Origin: Streptomyces coacervatus
GTDB lineage: Bacteria > Actinomycetota > Actinomycetes > Streptomycetales > Streptomycetaceae
Assembly: GCF_029223485.1 (NCBI RefSeq)
Contig: NZ_JARHTP010000008.1
Location: 372,001 to 436,000, forward strand
Direction: 5' to 3'
Length of the DNA: 64,000 nucleotides
Positions 55,019 to 62,371 of this stretch are shown in pieces. The first letter of the stretch is position 1, and each line of letters starts with the position of its first letter. The notes under the pieces were generated by a model. That model did no database searches and was not told the DNA's origin. It saw only the letters and a program-made list of their open reading frames with translations. The position numbers were made by a program, and so were the translations under genes.

Positions 55019-57122
55019 TGCGCTGCTCGACGTCCGTGGGCTGCGGGTCGGGGTGGTGGGAGCGGGGCGGTCGCCCGGGCCGGAGCTCGTGCGCGGGGTC
55101 GATCTTCGTTTGTGCAGGGGGGAAGTCCTCGGGCTGGTGGGCGAGTCGGGGGCGGGCAAGACCCTTACCGCGCTGGCGCTGCTCGGTCTCTGTCCGCCGG
55201 GGGTGGAGGTGAGCGGTTCGGTGCGGCTGCTCGGGCGGGAGCTGGTCGGGCTGCCCGTGCGGGAGCTCGCCCGGGTGCGGGGGCGGCACATCGCCATGGT
55301 GTTCCAGGACGCGCTGACCGCGTTCACTCCGGTGCAGCGGGTGGGTGATCAGATCGGCGAGGTGTTGCGCATCCATCAACGCCCGCGGCCGGGGCGGGAG
55401 TCGGCACTGCGGGCCGCGATCGAGCTGCTGGACACGGTCGGGGTGCCGGAGCCGGACCGGGCCGCCCGTTCGTACCCGCACCAGTTGTCGGGCGGGATGC
55501 GGCAGCGCGCCATGATCGCCATGGCCATGGCGGGCCGCCCCGATGTGATCGTGGCCGACGAACCCACCAGCGCACTGGACGTCACCGTGCAGGCCCAGGT
55601 GCTTCAGGCGCTGGCGACGGCGCGTCGGGCCACGGGTGCGGCGCTGCTGCTGGTCAGCCACGACCTGGGGGTGGTGGCGGGGACGGCGGACCGGGTCGCG
55701 GTGATGTACGGCGGGCGGATCGTGGAGAGCGCCGGCACCGACGCACTGTTCGCGCGGCCCCGGATGCCCTACACCATGGGGTTGATCGGGTCCGTGCCCC
55801 GCGTCGACGGGGAGGCCCCGCCCGCCCCTGTGCCGGGCGAGCCGCCGGCGGTGGGCGACATCGGGCCGGGCTGCGCCTTCGCCCCACGGTGTCCGCTCGC
55901 CGAGCAGAGCTGCCGGGCGCGGCTGCCCGAACTCACGGGAGACGGCGGGCACTTCGTCGCCTGCCATCGGGCCGACGAGGCCGCGATGCGCGGCTCCGTC
56001 GAGCTGTTTCCGCCGAGCGGGTACCGGAAACCCCCGGAGAAAGGGGCCGAGCCGGAGCCTGTGCTGAGGATCGCCGGGCTTGCCAAGTCCTTTCCCGCGC
56101 CCCGCGGCTTCGGACAGTGGAGCCCGTGGCGAGGGCGGACGAACACCGCGCAACACGTCGTACCGGCCTTGGAGTCGGTCGATCTCGAAGTGCGCCGAGG
56201 GGAGACCCTGGGGCTGGTGGGAGAGTCCGGGGCCGGGAAGTCCACCACGCTCCTCGAAGTGATCTCTCTGGCGGCTCCGCGCACCGGGACGATCGAGATC
56301 CTCGGGCAGGACACCTCGTCGTTGTCCCGCGACGCGGCGCGGCGACTGCGGGGTGCGGTGCAGCTCGTTCCCCAGGACCCGATGTCGAGCCTGGATCCGC
56401 GGATGCCGGTGGGTGACATAGTCGCCGAGCCGCTGTGGGTGCAGCGGATGCCGGCCGACCGCGTCGCCGCGCGCGTGGCGGAAGTGCTGCGGCTCGTCGG
56501 GCTCGGCCCGGACGACATGTCCGCCTGCCCGCACCGGTTCTCCGGCGGCCAGCGACAACGCATCGCCATCGCCCGGGCGTTGGCCGCCCGGCCGCAACTG
56601 CTGCTGCTGGACGAGCCGCTGTCGGCGCTCGACGTGTCCGTGGGGGCCGGAATCCTCGATCTGCTGCGCAGGCTGAGAGAGGGTCCCGGCCCTTCTTGTC
56701 TGTTCGTCTCGCACGACCTGGCCGTGGTGCGACACATCGCCGACCGGGTCGCGGTCATGCATGCCGGTCGCGTCGTCGAGACCGGCGAGGTCAAGGAGGT
56801 GTTCGAGCGGCCTGCCCACCCGTACACCAGGGCGCTGCTGGACGCGGTGTCCGTGCCGGATCCCGCGCTGCAGCGAACACGTACGACTGTGGTCCTGCGG
56901 GGCGATCCGCCGGCGGCCGGCGAGCACATGACGGGATGCCGATTCCGGACACGTTGCCCCGTGTTCGCATCACTTCGACGGGAGCAACAGAAGAGATGTG
57001 AACGGGAAATACCGGCGACCCTGAAGACGGCTGTGGGGGGTGGCCGTTCTGTCGCCTGTCATTTTCCGCTCACGCACCCTCGGGACGGATCCGGGCAGGA
57101 CTCGTTTCCGGTGGCCGGCTGA
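55008..57122 (+). CDS. Fused DppD-DppF-type ABC ATPase
   Basis: A 704-residue cytosolic protein with two ABC domains in one chain. Domain 1: Walker A GESGAGKT (about 45-52), signature LSGGMRQRAMIA, Walker B VIVADEPTSALD; domain 2: Walker A GESGAGKS (about 405), signature FSGGQRQRIAIA, Walker B LLLLDEPLSALD. Each domain is followed by the oligopeptide-type cysteine-rich tail (CAFAPRCPLAEQSC; CRFRTRCPVFAS...CHFPL), which can bind a Fe-S cluster in this family. Powers the importer. It converges with the peptide gene, 15 bases away. Confidence 0.93.
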   Translation: MTGDALLDVRGLRVGVVGAGRSPGPELVRGVDLRLCRGEVLGLVGESGAGKTLTALALLGLCPPGVEVSGSVRLLGRELVGLPVRELARVRGRHIAMVFQDALTAFTPVQRVGDQIGEVLRIHQRPRPGRESALRAAIELLDTVGVPEPDRAARSYPHQLSGGMRQRAMIAMAMAGRPDVIVADEPTSALDVTVQAQVLQALATARRATGAALLLVSHDLGVVAGTADRVAVMYGGRIVESAGTDALFARPRMPYTMGLIGSVPRVDGEAPPAPVPGEPPAVGDIGPGCAFAPRCPLAEQSCRARLPELTGDGGHFVACHRADEAAMRGSVELFPPSGYRKPPEKGAEPEPVLRIAGLAKSFPAPRGFGQWSPWRGRTNTAQHVVPALESVDLEVRRGETLGLVGESGAGKSTTLLEVISLAAPRTGTIEILGQDTSSLSRDAARRLRGAVQLVPQDPMSSLDPRMPVGDIVAEPLWVQRMPADRVAARVAEVLRLVGLGPDDMSACPHRFSGGQRQRIAIARALAARPQLLLLDEPLSALDVSVGAGILDLLRRLREGPGPSCLFVSHDLAVVRHIADRVAVMHAGRVVETGEVKEVFERPAHPYTRALLDAVSVPDPALQRTRTTVVLRGDPPAAGEHMTGCRFRTRCPVFASLRREQQKRCEREIPATLKTAVGGGRSVACHFPLTHPRDGSGQDSFPVAG

Positions 57123-57137
57123 GCTGCACCGGCCGGT

Positions 57138-57287
57138 TCAGCAGCAGCCGCCGCCCGCCGGGCCGTTTTCCCTCGCCGGCTTGACCGTCTGCGCGGATGC
57201 CCCTCCTTCTGCGAGGAAGGTCCCACCGCCGACCAGTCCGGCGACAAACAGCAGAGCCACAAGTATTGCGGCGAGTTTGTGAATCAC
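57138..57287 (-). CDS. Small secreted peptide precursor, candidate pheromone
   Basis: A 49-residue gene, GTG 57287 to TGA 57138, below most length cut-offs. GGAGAAAAG lies just upstream. It begins MIHKLAAILVALLFVAG, a hydrophobic signal sequence with one lysine, and contains GASA|Q, a signal peptidase I site (ASA at 30-32). The released part would be QTVKPARENGPAGGGCC, 17 residues ending in two cysteines. It lies between an oligopeptide importer and a divergent XRE-TPR regulator, the layout of RRNPP pheromone systems. It could instead be a small membrane protein or an unknown peptide product. I know no matching family. Confidence 0.65.
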   Translation of the reverse strand: MIHKLAAILVALLFVAGLVGGGTFLAEGGASAQTVKPARENGPAGGGCC

Positions 57288-57318
57288 TCCTTTTCTCCAT
57301 TCCCCCTAGAGGTTTTTA

Positions 57319-57358
57319 TTGACAATGTGAGTCAATCGAACATTACATCGCTAGTCAA
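57319..57358 (-). promoter_or_regulatory. TTGACT-N17-TTGACT element ahead of the peptide gene
   Basis: On the minus strand TTGACT occurs at 57358-57353 and 57335-57330, 23 bp apart; the second ends 42 bases before the peptide start. An inverted repeat TTGAC/GTCAA (57319-57323 and 57331-57335) overlaps it. Same spacing and distance as upstream of glgX, so probably a shared promoter or operator. The region is AT-rich. Confidence 0.6.
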
Positions 57359-57407
57359 GTCCATATTATGCAAAATGGGGATTATTGGAATCGGAATTTC
57401 CAGGTCC

Positions 57408-57428
57408 TGTTCGCACACCCGGCGAACA
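57408..57428. promoter_or_regulatory. Inverted repeat in the regulator promoter region
   Basis: TGTTCG (57408-57413) and CGAACA (57423-57428) flank nine bases. It lies between the two divergent starts and could be an operator. Confidence 0.4.
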
Positions 57429-57481
57429 CAAGCGGAGCAGGGTGTTTTCGGCCGCTCCGGGCCACAGCCCGGTCAAGCCCA

Positions 57482-57510
57482 TTGGCGTGGCCCAGTCATG
57501 CTGGTATTGT
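57482..57510 (+). promoter_or_regulatory. Candidate promoter for a leaderless regulator transcript
   Basis: TTGGCG (57482-57487), 17-bp spacer, TATTGT (57505-57510). Transcription would begin six or seven bases downstream, at or beside the ATG at 57516, so the message could be leaderless, which is common in Streptomyces. This supports that start. Confidence 0.5.
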
Positions 57511-57515
57511 GATCT

Positions 57516-58910
57516 ATGACATCTCAAGTCATGTGCTCACTCCTGGGAAGCCAAATGGATCAAGCGGAAAGCGCATCTCCGGTCGAGGTGGGCAGGCGCA
57601 TCCGGAGCCTTCGGGTCAAACTCGGGCTGAAGCAGCAGGATCTGGCCTCCTCGGATATCTCCGCGAGCTACATCTCGCTCATCGAATCGGGGAAAAGGGC
57701 TCCCTCGGATCCGGTGCTCTCCGCTCTCGCCGGGAAACTGGGGTGCTCGCCGGACCATCTGCGCACCGGCCGTGACGAGCACGTCCTGGAGGACACCAGG
57801 CTGAAGCTGTCTTTCGCGGAAATGGCCCTGCGGAACGGCGACAACGGGGAGGCCCTCCAGGCCTTCGGTGAACTCCTCGCCAAACCGGCCCTGCTGGACC
57901 CGCAGATGCGGCTGCGCGCCCGTATCGGTCAGGCGACCTCGCTGGAGAAGCTCGACCGTATCGAGGCCTCGATCCCCGTCCTGGAGGAGCTCGGCAAGGA
58001 CCCGTCTCTGGCCGCCGGCTCCGACGAGTGGTGCCGCGTCCAGGTCGCCCTCAGCCGCTGCTACCGCAACATGGGCGACATCACCCTGAGCATCGAGATC
58101 GGCGAGCGGGCCTTGGCCGCGCTGGACGCGCTCGGTCTGGACGTCACCGTGGACCATATCCAGGTCGGGGCGACGCTCATCGGGTCGTATCTCATGCGCG
58201 GCGACATCACCCGGGCCCATCTCCTCGCCCAGAAGCTGATTCCGGTGGCGGAGGACCACGGCGGCCGGGCCGGCCGCGGCGCGGTGTACTGGAACGCGGG
58301 GCTGGTCGCCCTCTCCCGGCGGCAGCTCCCCGAGGCGCTCGCGCTCACCGAGCGGGCCCTGGCGATGATGGCCGACGACGACAACCTGCGGCATGTGGCG
58401 ATGCTCAAGATGACGGTCGCCTGGCTGGAGTTGCAGTCCGACGTGCCCGACCCGGCCCGGGCGCTGGAACTCCTCCAGGACGCCGGCCAGACCCTCGCAG
58501 AGCTCGGCACCGCCGTGGAACAGGCCAGGTGCGAGATCTGTCTGATCGACGCGAACACCCAGCTCGGCCGCTGGGACGAGGCCGTCTCCCACGCCCGGCG
58601 CGCCCTCGGACTGCTCAGCTCGGGTCCGCGCGTGGAGGCAGTCGGAGCGCGCGTCAGGATCGCCGAGATCCATCTGCTGCGCGGGGAGTCGGAGGAGGGC
58701 CTGCAGGGCCTGCACGCGGCGACCCGTCAGCTGCGGCACTTCGCGCCGTCGTACGAGACCGCGCAGGAGTGGCGCCACCTCGGTGACGTGTGGAAGCGCC
58801 AGGGCCGCGCGAAGGAGGCCCTGGACGCCTACGACCAGGCGCTGCAGGCCTCCGGGATGCCCACGACGTACGATCCCGCGCAGGCCCTGGCCGAGCAGCA
58901 CCAGGGCTGA
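57516..58910 (+). CDS. XRE-HTH plus TPR regulator (RRNPP-like)
   Basis: A 464-residue cytosolic regulator. The N-terminal helix-turn-helix spans about 22-80 (IRSLRVKLGLKQQDLASSDI then SASYISLIESGKRAPSD). The rest is helical tetratricopeptide-type repeats (SFAEMALRNGDNGEALQAFG, YRNMGDITLSIEIGERAL, ARRALGLL...KRQGRAKEALDAYDQALQ), about eight. This architecture is that of RRNPP peptide-sensing regulators (PlcR, Rgg, NprR); many Streptomyces XRE-TPR proteins have unknown ligands. ATG 57516 fits a leaderless start; ATG 57555 is the alternative. Divergent from the peptide gene. Confidence 0.88.
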   Translation: MTSQVMCSLLGSQMDQAESASPVEVGRRIRSLRVKLGLKQQDLASSDISASYISLIESGKRAPSDPVLSALAGKLGCSPDHLRTGRDEHVLEDTRLKLSFAEMALRNGDNGEALQAFGELLAKPALLDPQMRLRARIGQATSLEKLDRIEASIPVLEELGKDPSLAAGSDEWCRVQVALSRCYRNMGDITLSIEIGERALAALDALGLDVTVDHIQVGATLIGSYLMRGDITRAHLLAQKLIPVAEDHGGRAGRGAVYWNAGLVALSRRQLPEALALTERALAMMADDDNLRHVAMLKMTVAWLELQSDVPDPARALELLQDAGQTLAELGTAVEQARCEICLIDANTQLGRWDEAVSHARRALGLLSSGPRVEAVGARVRIAEIHLLRGESEEGLQGLHAATRQLRHFAPSYETAQEWRHLGDVWKRQGRAKEALDAYDQALQASGMPTTYDPAQALAEQHQG

Positions 58911-58965
58911 GAGCCTGTGCTCGGGCCGACCGGCTCGGCGCGTTCCCCCGTGAGTCCTCATCGGC

Positions 58966-59571
58966 TCACCGCGCCCACAGGCCGGTGCCGGGGCTTCTCG
59001 CCCCGGGTGCGGCGAGCAGGTCGATGATGGTGCGCGCGAAGAGGTGGCAGTGCTCGCCGGTGCGGGCGGTGACGAGGTCGTCGTCGACGACGACGTCCTG
59101 GTCGACGTAGGAGCCGCCCATGTTGCGCAGATCGCCCAGCAGGTTGTTGTGCACCACGGCCCGCCGGCCGCGGACCAGGCCGGCGACCGGGGCCGCGAGC
59201 CACATGCCGTGGCAGATGATGCCTTTGAGGATCGCCGGGTCGGCGAACGCGCGACGCAGGAACCGTGCGGCGGGCGGGAGTTGGGCCGGGTCCTCGGTGT
59301 AGCGCAGCCGGTCGGCGACCATGCCGGACGGGACGATGACCGCGCTGAACTCCTTCAGCGCGAACTCGTCGACGTCCTCGAAGGATTCGGTGACCGTGAA
59401 GGGCATCCGGTGCTCGTGCCCCCGGAAGGTCATCTCCTTCTCGCCCCACAGCCGGGACAGGAAGTGGACCTCGGCGCCCTCCTCCGGGAAGCGGTGCAGG
59501 TAGTAGAGGATCTCGGGTTCGTAGAAGTCGCTCTCCATCAGTACGGCGATCTTGTGACCCGTCAGTCGCAC
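58966..59571 (-). CDS. DJ-1/PfpI-family protein 1
   Basis: A 201-residue class I glutamine-amidotransferase-fold protein. IAVLMESDFYEPEILYYLHR begins the fold, SAVIVPSGMVADRLR is the strand-loop before the nucleophile, and IICHGMWLAA is the elbow with the likely nucleophile Cys. Proteins of the family act as proteases, glyoxalases or chaperones. GTG 59571 overlaps none of the upstream gene but lies two bases past its stop. Function tied to the adjoining TPP enzyme is inferred only from position. Confidence 0.82.
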   Translation of the reverse strand: MRLTGHKIAVLMESDFYEPEILYYLHRFPEEGAEVHFLSRLWGEKEMTFRGHEHRMPFTVTESFEDVDEFALKEFSAVIVPSGMVADRLRYTEDPAQLPPAARFLRRAFADPAILKGIICHGMWLAAPVAGLVRGRRAVVHNNLLGDLRNMGGSYVDQDVVVDDDLVTARTGEHCHLFARTIIDLLAAPGARSPGTGLWAR

Positions 59572-59573
59572 CG

Positions 59574-61253
59574 TTACCGTCCCCTCCCCCGTTCGGTGAC
59601 CAGGTCGATCAGGAACGGGCCGCGGTGCGACAGCGCCTCGGCGACGGCCGCCGCGACCTGGCCCGGTTTCTCCACGCGCAGGGCGGGCACGCCCAGGGAC
59701 CTCGACAGGGCGACGAAGTCGATGGCGGGCCGGGAGAGGTCGAAGATCCCCGGGTAGGTGTGCTCCGGGATCCCCTGCTCCCTCCAGTACTGGTCGATGT
59801 TGAGTTCCAGCAGCCGGTAGCTGCTGTTGTTGCAGACAACGAACTTGGCGCCGATGTCGTGCCGGGCCGCCGTCCACAGCGCCTGGAAGGTGTACATGCT
59901 GCCGCCGTCGCCGGTGAAGCCGACCACCGTGGCGTCGGGGTGGGCGAGTTGGGCGCCCAGTGCGCCGGGGATGCCGACGCCGAGGGAGCCGCCGCGGGTC
60001 TGGTGCCAGCGGCCGGGCTCGGCCGCCGGGAGGGGCCCGAAGAGGTCCGGGGAGGCGGTGAGGGACTCGTCGAACAGGACGATGTCGTCCGGGAGTCGGG
60101 CCGCCAGCTCCTCGGCGAAGGCGATGTGCGGGAGTTCCTGGGCATCGGCGCGTTCGCGGGCGCCGCGGACGGCGGCCGCGCGGGCCTCGGCGCGTTCGGC
60201 GGCGCCTCGGCGCAGCCGGTCCTGTGCCGCCGTACGCTCGGCGTCGCTCATCCGGGCTTCGATCGCGTCGGCGAGCAGCGCGAGGGAACGCTTGGGGTCG
60301 GCCGCCAGGCCGAGGTCGACGGGGAAGTTCTTGGCGATGGCGTCGGTGTCCAGGTCGATGTGGACGACCGGGACGCCGTCGCCGAAGACGCCTTCCAGGG
60401 CGGGGAAGACCTCGGGCAGCGCGTAGGTGCCGCACAGCAGGACGGCGTCCGCCGCGCCCGTGATGCGTCGGCTGCTCTCGCCGAACATATGGCCCAACTG
60501 GCCTGCGTACGCCGGGTGTTCGACGGACAGGTTGGCCTCGGCCCAGTCCGCGCCCCACACCTCGGCGCCCCACACCGAGGCCAGCCGGCCCAACTCCTCC
60601 TGCGCGCCGGCGAAGTGGACCCCGTCACCCGCGATCACGATCGGCCTGCGTGCCCCGGCCAGCAGCCGGGCCGCACGCTCCAGCGACTGCGGGTCTGGTG
60701 CGGAGGCGGTGTCGGGGTAGGACACCGGCACCGCCTCCTCGCTGGTGGGCCGGTCCATCACGTCGGCGGGGAGCACGACGAGGACCGGCCCGTACGGCGG
60801 GGTGCCGGCCACCTTGAACGCGCGGCGCAGCACCCTGAGCGTGGAGTCGGGGTCGACGACCCGCGTCGCCCACTTGGTCACCGGCTCGGCCATGGCCACC
60901 AGGTCGGCGGCCATCTGCGCCTGCATGGCGTCGTAGCGCAGACCGGCCTCGCCGACCAGGACGACCAGCGGGGCGTGACCGCGCATGGCCTGGTAGAGCA
61001 TGCCGATGCCGTTGCCGAGGCCCACCCCGGAGTGCAGCTGGACGACGGCCGGGCGGCGGGTGGCGCGGGCGTAGCCGTCCGCCATGCCGACAGCCACGGC
61101 CTCCTGGAGAGTCAGTACGTACTCGATCGCCGGGAAGTGGCGCAGCTCGTCCAGGAAGCCCTGCTCGACCGTGCCGGGGTTGCCGAACATGTACGGCACC
61201 CCCTCGACGGCGAGCTGTTCGAGGAACGCCGCCCGGGCCGGCCTGCTGTCCAT
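59574..61253 (-). CDS. Thiamine diphosphate-dependent enzyme (benzoylformate decarboxylase-like) 1
   Basis: A 559-residue enzyme. LTLQEAVAVGMADGYARAT has the glutamate that activates the cofactor, and GDGGSMYTFQALWTAARHDI with CNNSSY is the TPP/Mg motif (GDG...NN), intact. The GNPGTVEQGFLDEL start and HQTRGGSLGVGIPGALGAQL are of the acetolactate synthase/benzoylformate decarboxylase branch. It decarboxylates or condenses a 2-oxo acid; substrate unknown. It is flanked by two DJ-1-like genes. Confidence 0.87.
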   Translation of the reverse strand: MDSRPARAAFLEQLAVEGVPYMFGNPGTVEQGFLDELRHFPAIEYVLTLQEAVAVGMADGYARATRRPAVVQLHSGVGLGNGIGMLYQAMRGHAPLVVLVGEAGLRYDAMQAQMAADLVAMAEPVTKWATRVVDPDSTLRVLRRAFKVAGTPPYGPVLVVLPADVMDRPTSEEAVPVSYPDTASAPDPQSLERAARLLAGARRPIVIAGDGVHFAGAQEELGRLASVWGAEVWGADWAEANLSVEHPAYAGQLGHMFGESSRRITGAADAVLLCGTYALPEVFPALEGVFGDGVPVVHIDLDTDAIAKNFPVDLGLAADPKRSLALLADAIEARMSDAERTAAQDRLRRGAAERAEARAAAVRGARERADAQELPHIAFAEELAARLPDDIVLFDESLTASPDLFGPLPAAEPGRWHQTRGGSLGVGIPGALGAQLAHPDATVVGFTGDGGSMYTFQALWTAARHDIGAKFVVCNNSSYRLLELNIDQYWREQGIPEHTYPGIFDLSRPAIDFVALSRSLGVPALRVEKPGQVAAAVAEALSHRGPFLIDLVTERGRGR

Positions 61254-61283
61254 GGTGATTCCGCCTCTCGTCCGGATCGGTGG

Positions 61284-62123
61284 CTACGCCTCGGCCCTGA
61301 AGCCCCACTGGCGCAGGCCGTGGTCGAGGACCTCGACGGTCTTCTGGCCGGTGAGGTAGGAGTCGGGGGTCGAACGCCCGGTGATGAAGGGGTGGTCGAC
61401 GATCACGGAGGTCGTCTTGCCGAAGTTGCCGTGGTAGGCGCCGCCGGGCGCGGTCGCGTCGCGCAGGATGTACTCCAGCGGGTACGGCGGCGGGCCCATG
61501 TTGAAGTCGGTGCCGACGAACCCGGTGCCGTCGAGGTAGTCGTACTCGATGCAGTGGCCGGTGACATGCTTGCCGCGGATGATGCTCTCCCGGTCCTCCT
61601 GGTCGCGGGCGAAGGCGAGGCAGGCCACGCCGTAGCATTCGGCGGCGATCGGGCGGTCCAGGTGGTGGAAGGCGAGGATCAGGTCGTGGACGCGCCAGTT
61701 GTTGGCGAGGTCGACGATCGGGCCGCTGCCGCCGACGATCAGGAGGGCGTCGTAGCGGTCGGCGATCTGGTCGCGGACCTTCTCCACGCGGCTGTTGTAC
61801 GCCTCCCAGTCGCGCAGGAAGTACGGCTTCGACCGGTAGGGCCGGTCGGGCAGCCAGGAGGACAGGTCGAGGGGGTTGTCGAGGCGGTCGGAGGCCTCTA
61901 CGGCCTTGACCTTCGCGGCCATCTCGGGGGTGGTGACGGAGCGGCCGAGCGGCGGGTCGACGTAGTCGGGGTCCATGCTCGGAGGCAGCGCCACGGGCCG
62001 CTTGCCGGTCGGGGTGGCGAAAGTGAGGTGGTATCCCGCCTTGTCGAAGGTCTCCAGGGGGCCGATGAGTTCCTCGCCCCAGTAGCCGTACTCGGACAGG
62101 ACGACGAGGATGCGCCTGCTCAT
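61284..62123 (-). CDS. DJ-1/PfpI-family protein 2
   Basis: A 279-residue relative of the first DJ-1 protein. RILVVLSEYGYWGEELIGPL starts the fold; IVGGSGPIVDLANN and PIAAECYGVACLAFARD is the nucleophile elbow with Cys. It is longer than usual DJ-1 proteins by an insertion at about 60-100 (SVTTPEMAAKVKAVEASDRL). ATG 62123 has GAGAGG upstream; the 62153 start lacks a site. It lies 30 bases before the TPP enzyme on the same strand. Confidence 0.8.
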   Translation of the reverse strand: MSRRILVVLSEYGYWGEELIGPLETFDKAGYHLTFATPTGKRPVALPPSMDPDYVDPPLGRSVTTPEMAAKVKAVEASDRLDNPLDLSSWLPDRPYRSKPYFLRDWEAYNSRVEKVRDQIADRYDALLIVGGSGPIVDLANNWRVHDLILAFHHLDRPIAAECYGVACLAFARDQEDRESIIRGKHVTGHCIEYDYLDGTGFVGTDFNMGPPPYPLEYILRDATAPGGAYHGNFGKTTSVIVDHPFITGRSTPDSYLTGQKTVEVLDHGLRQWGFRAEA

Positions 62124-62309
62124 GGGGTTCCTCTCGGTCGGCTGGGTCGGCATTCGGTTCGGTCACGCGAACTGCCGAACTCATGTCTAGTTTTTGGGCT
62201 TTGGCCAATACCAGAAGCGGCGGCCGCGGGTGCCGCACATCCCCAAGTGGCAGACCGCACTACGGCAAATCGGGCCGTGGCCGGGGCTGTTGTCCAATGC
62301 GCAACGAAC

Positions 62310-62336
62310 GACGCCCCCCGCCGGGCGGAGGGCGTC
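62310..62336 (-). terminator. Terminator between two TPP gene sets
   Basis: GACGCCC pairs with GGGCGTC around CCCGCCGGGCGGA-like inner stem. It lies between the last TPP gene (ending 62372) and the DJ-1 gene 2 start. Confidence 0.6.
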
Positions 62337-62371
62337 GACAATCGGTGTCTGTGTCGGTGTCGGTCTGCGGG

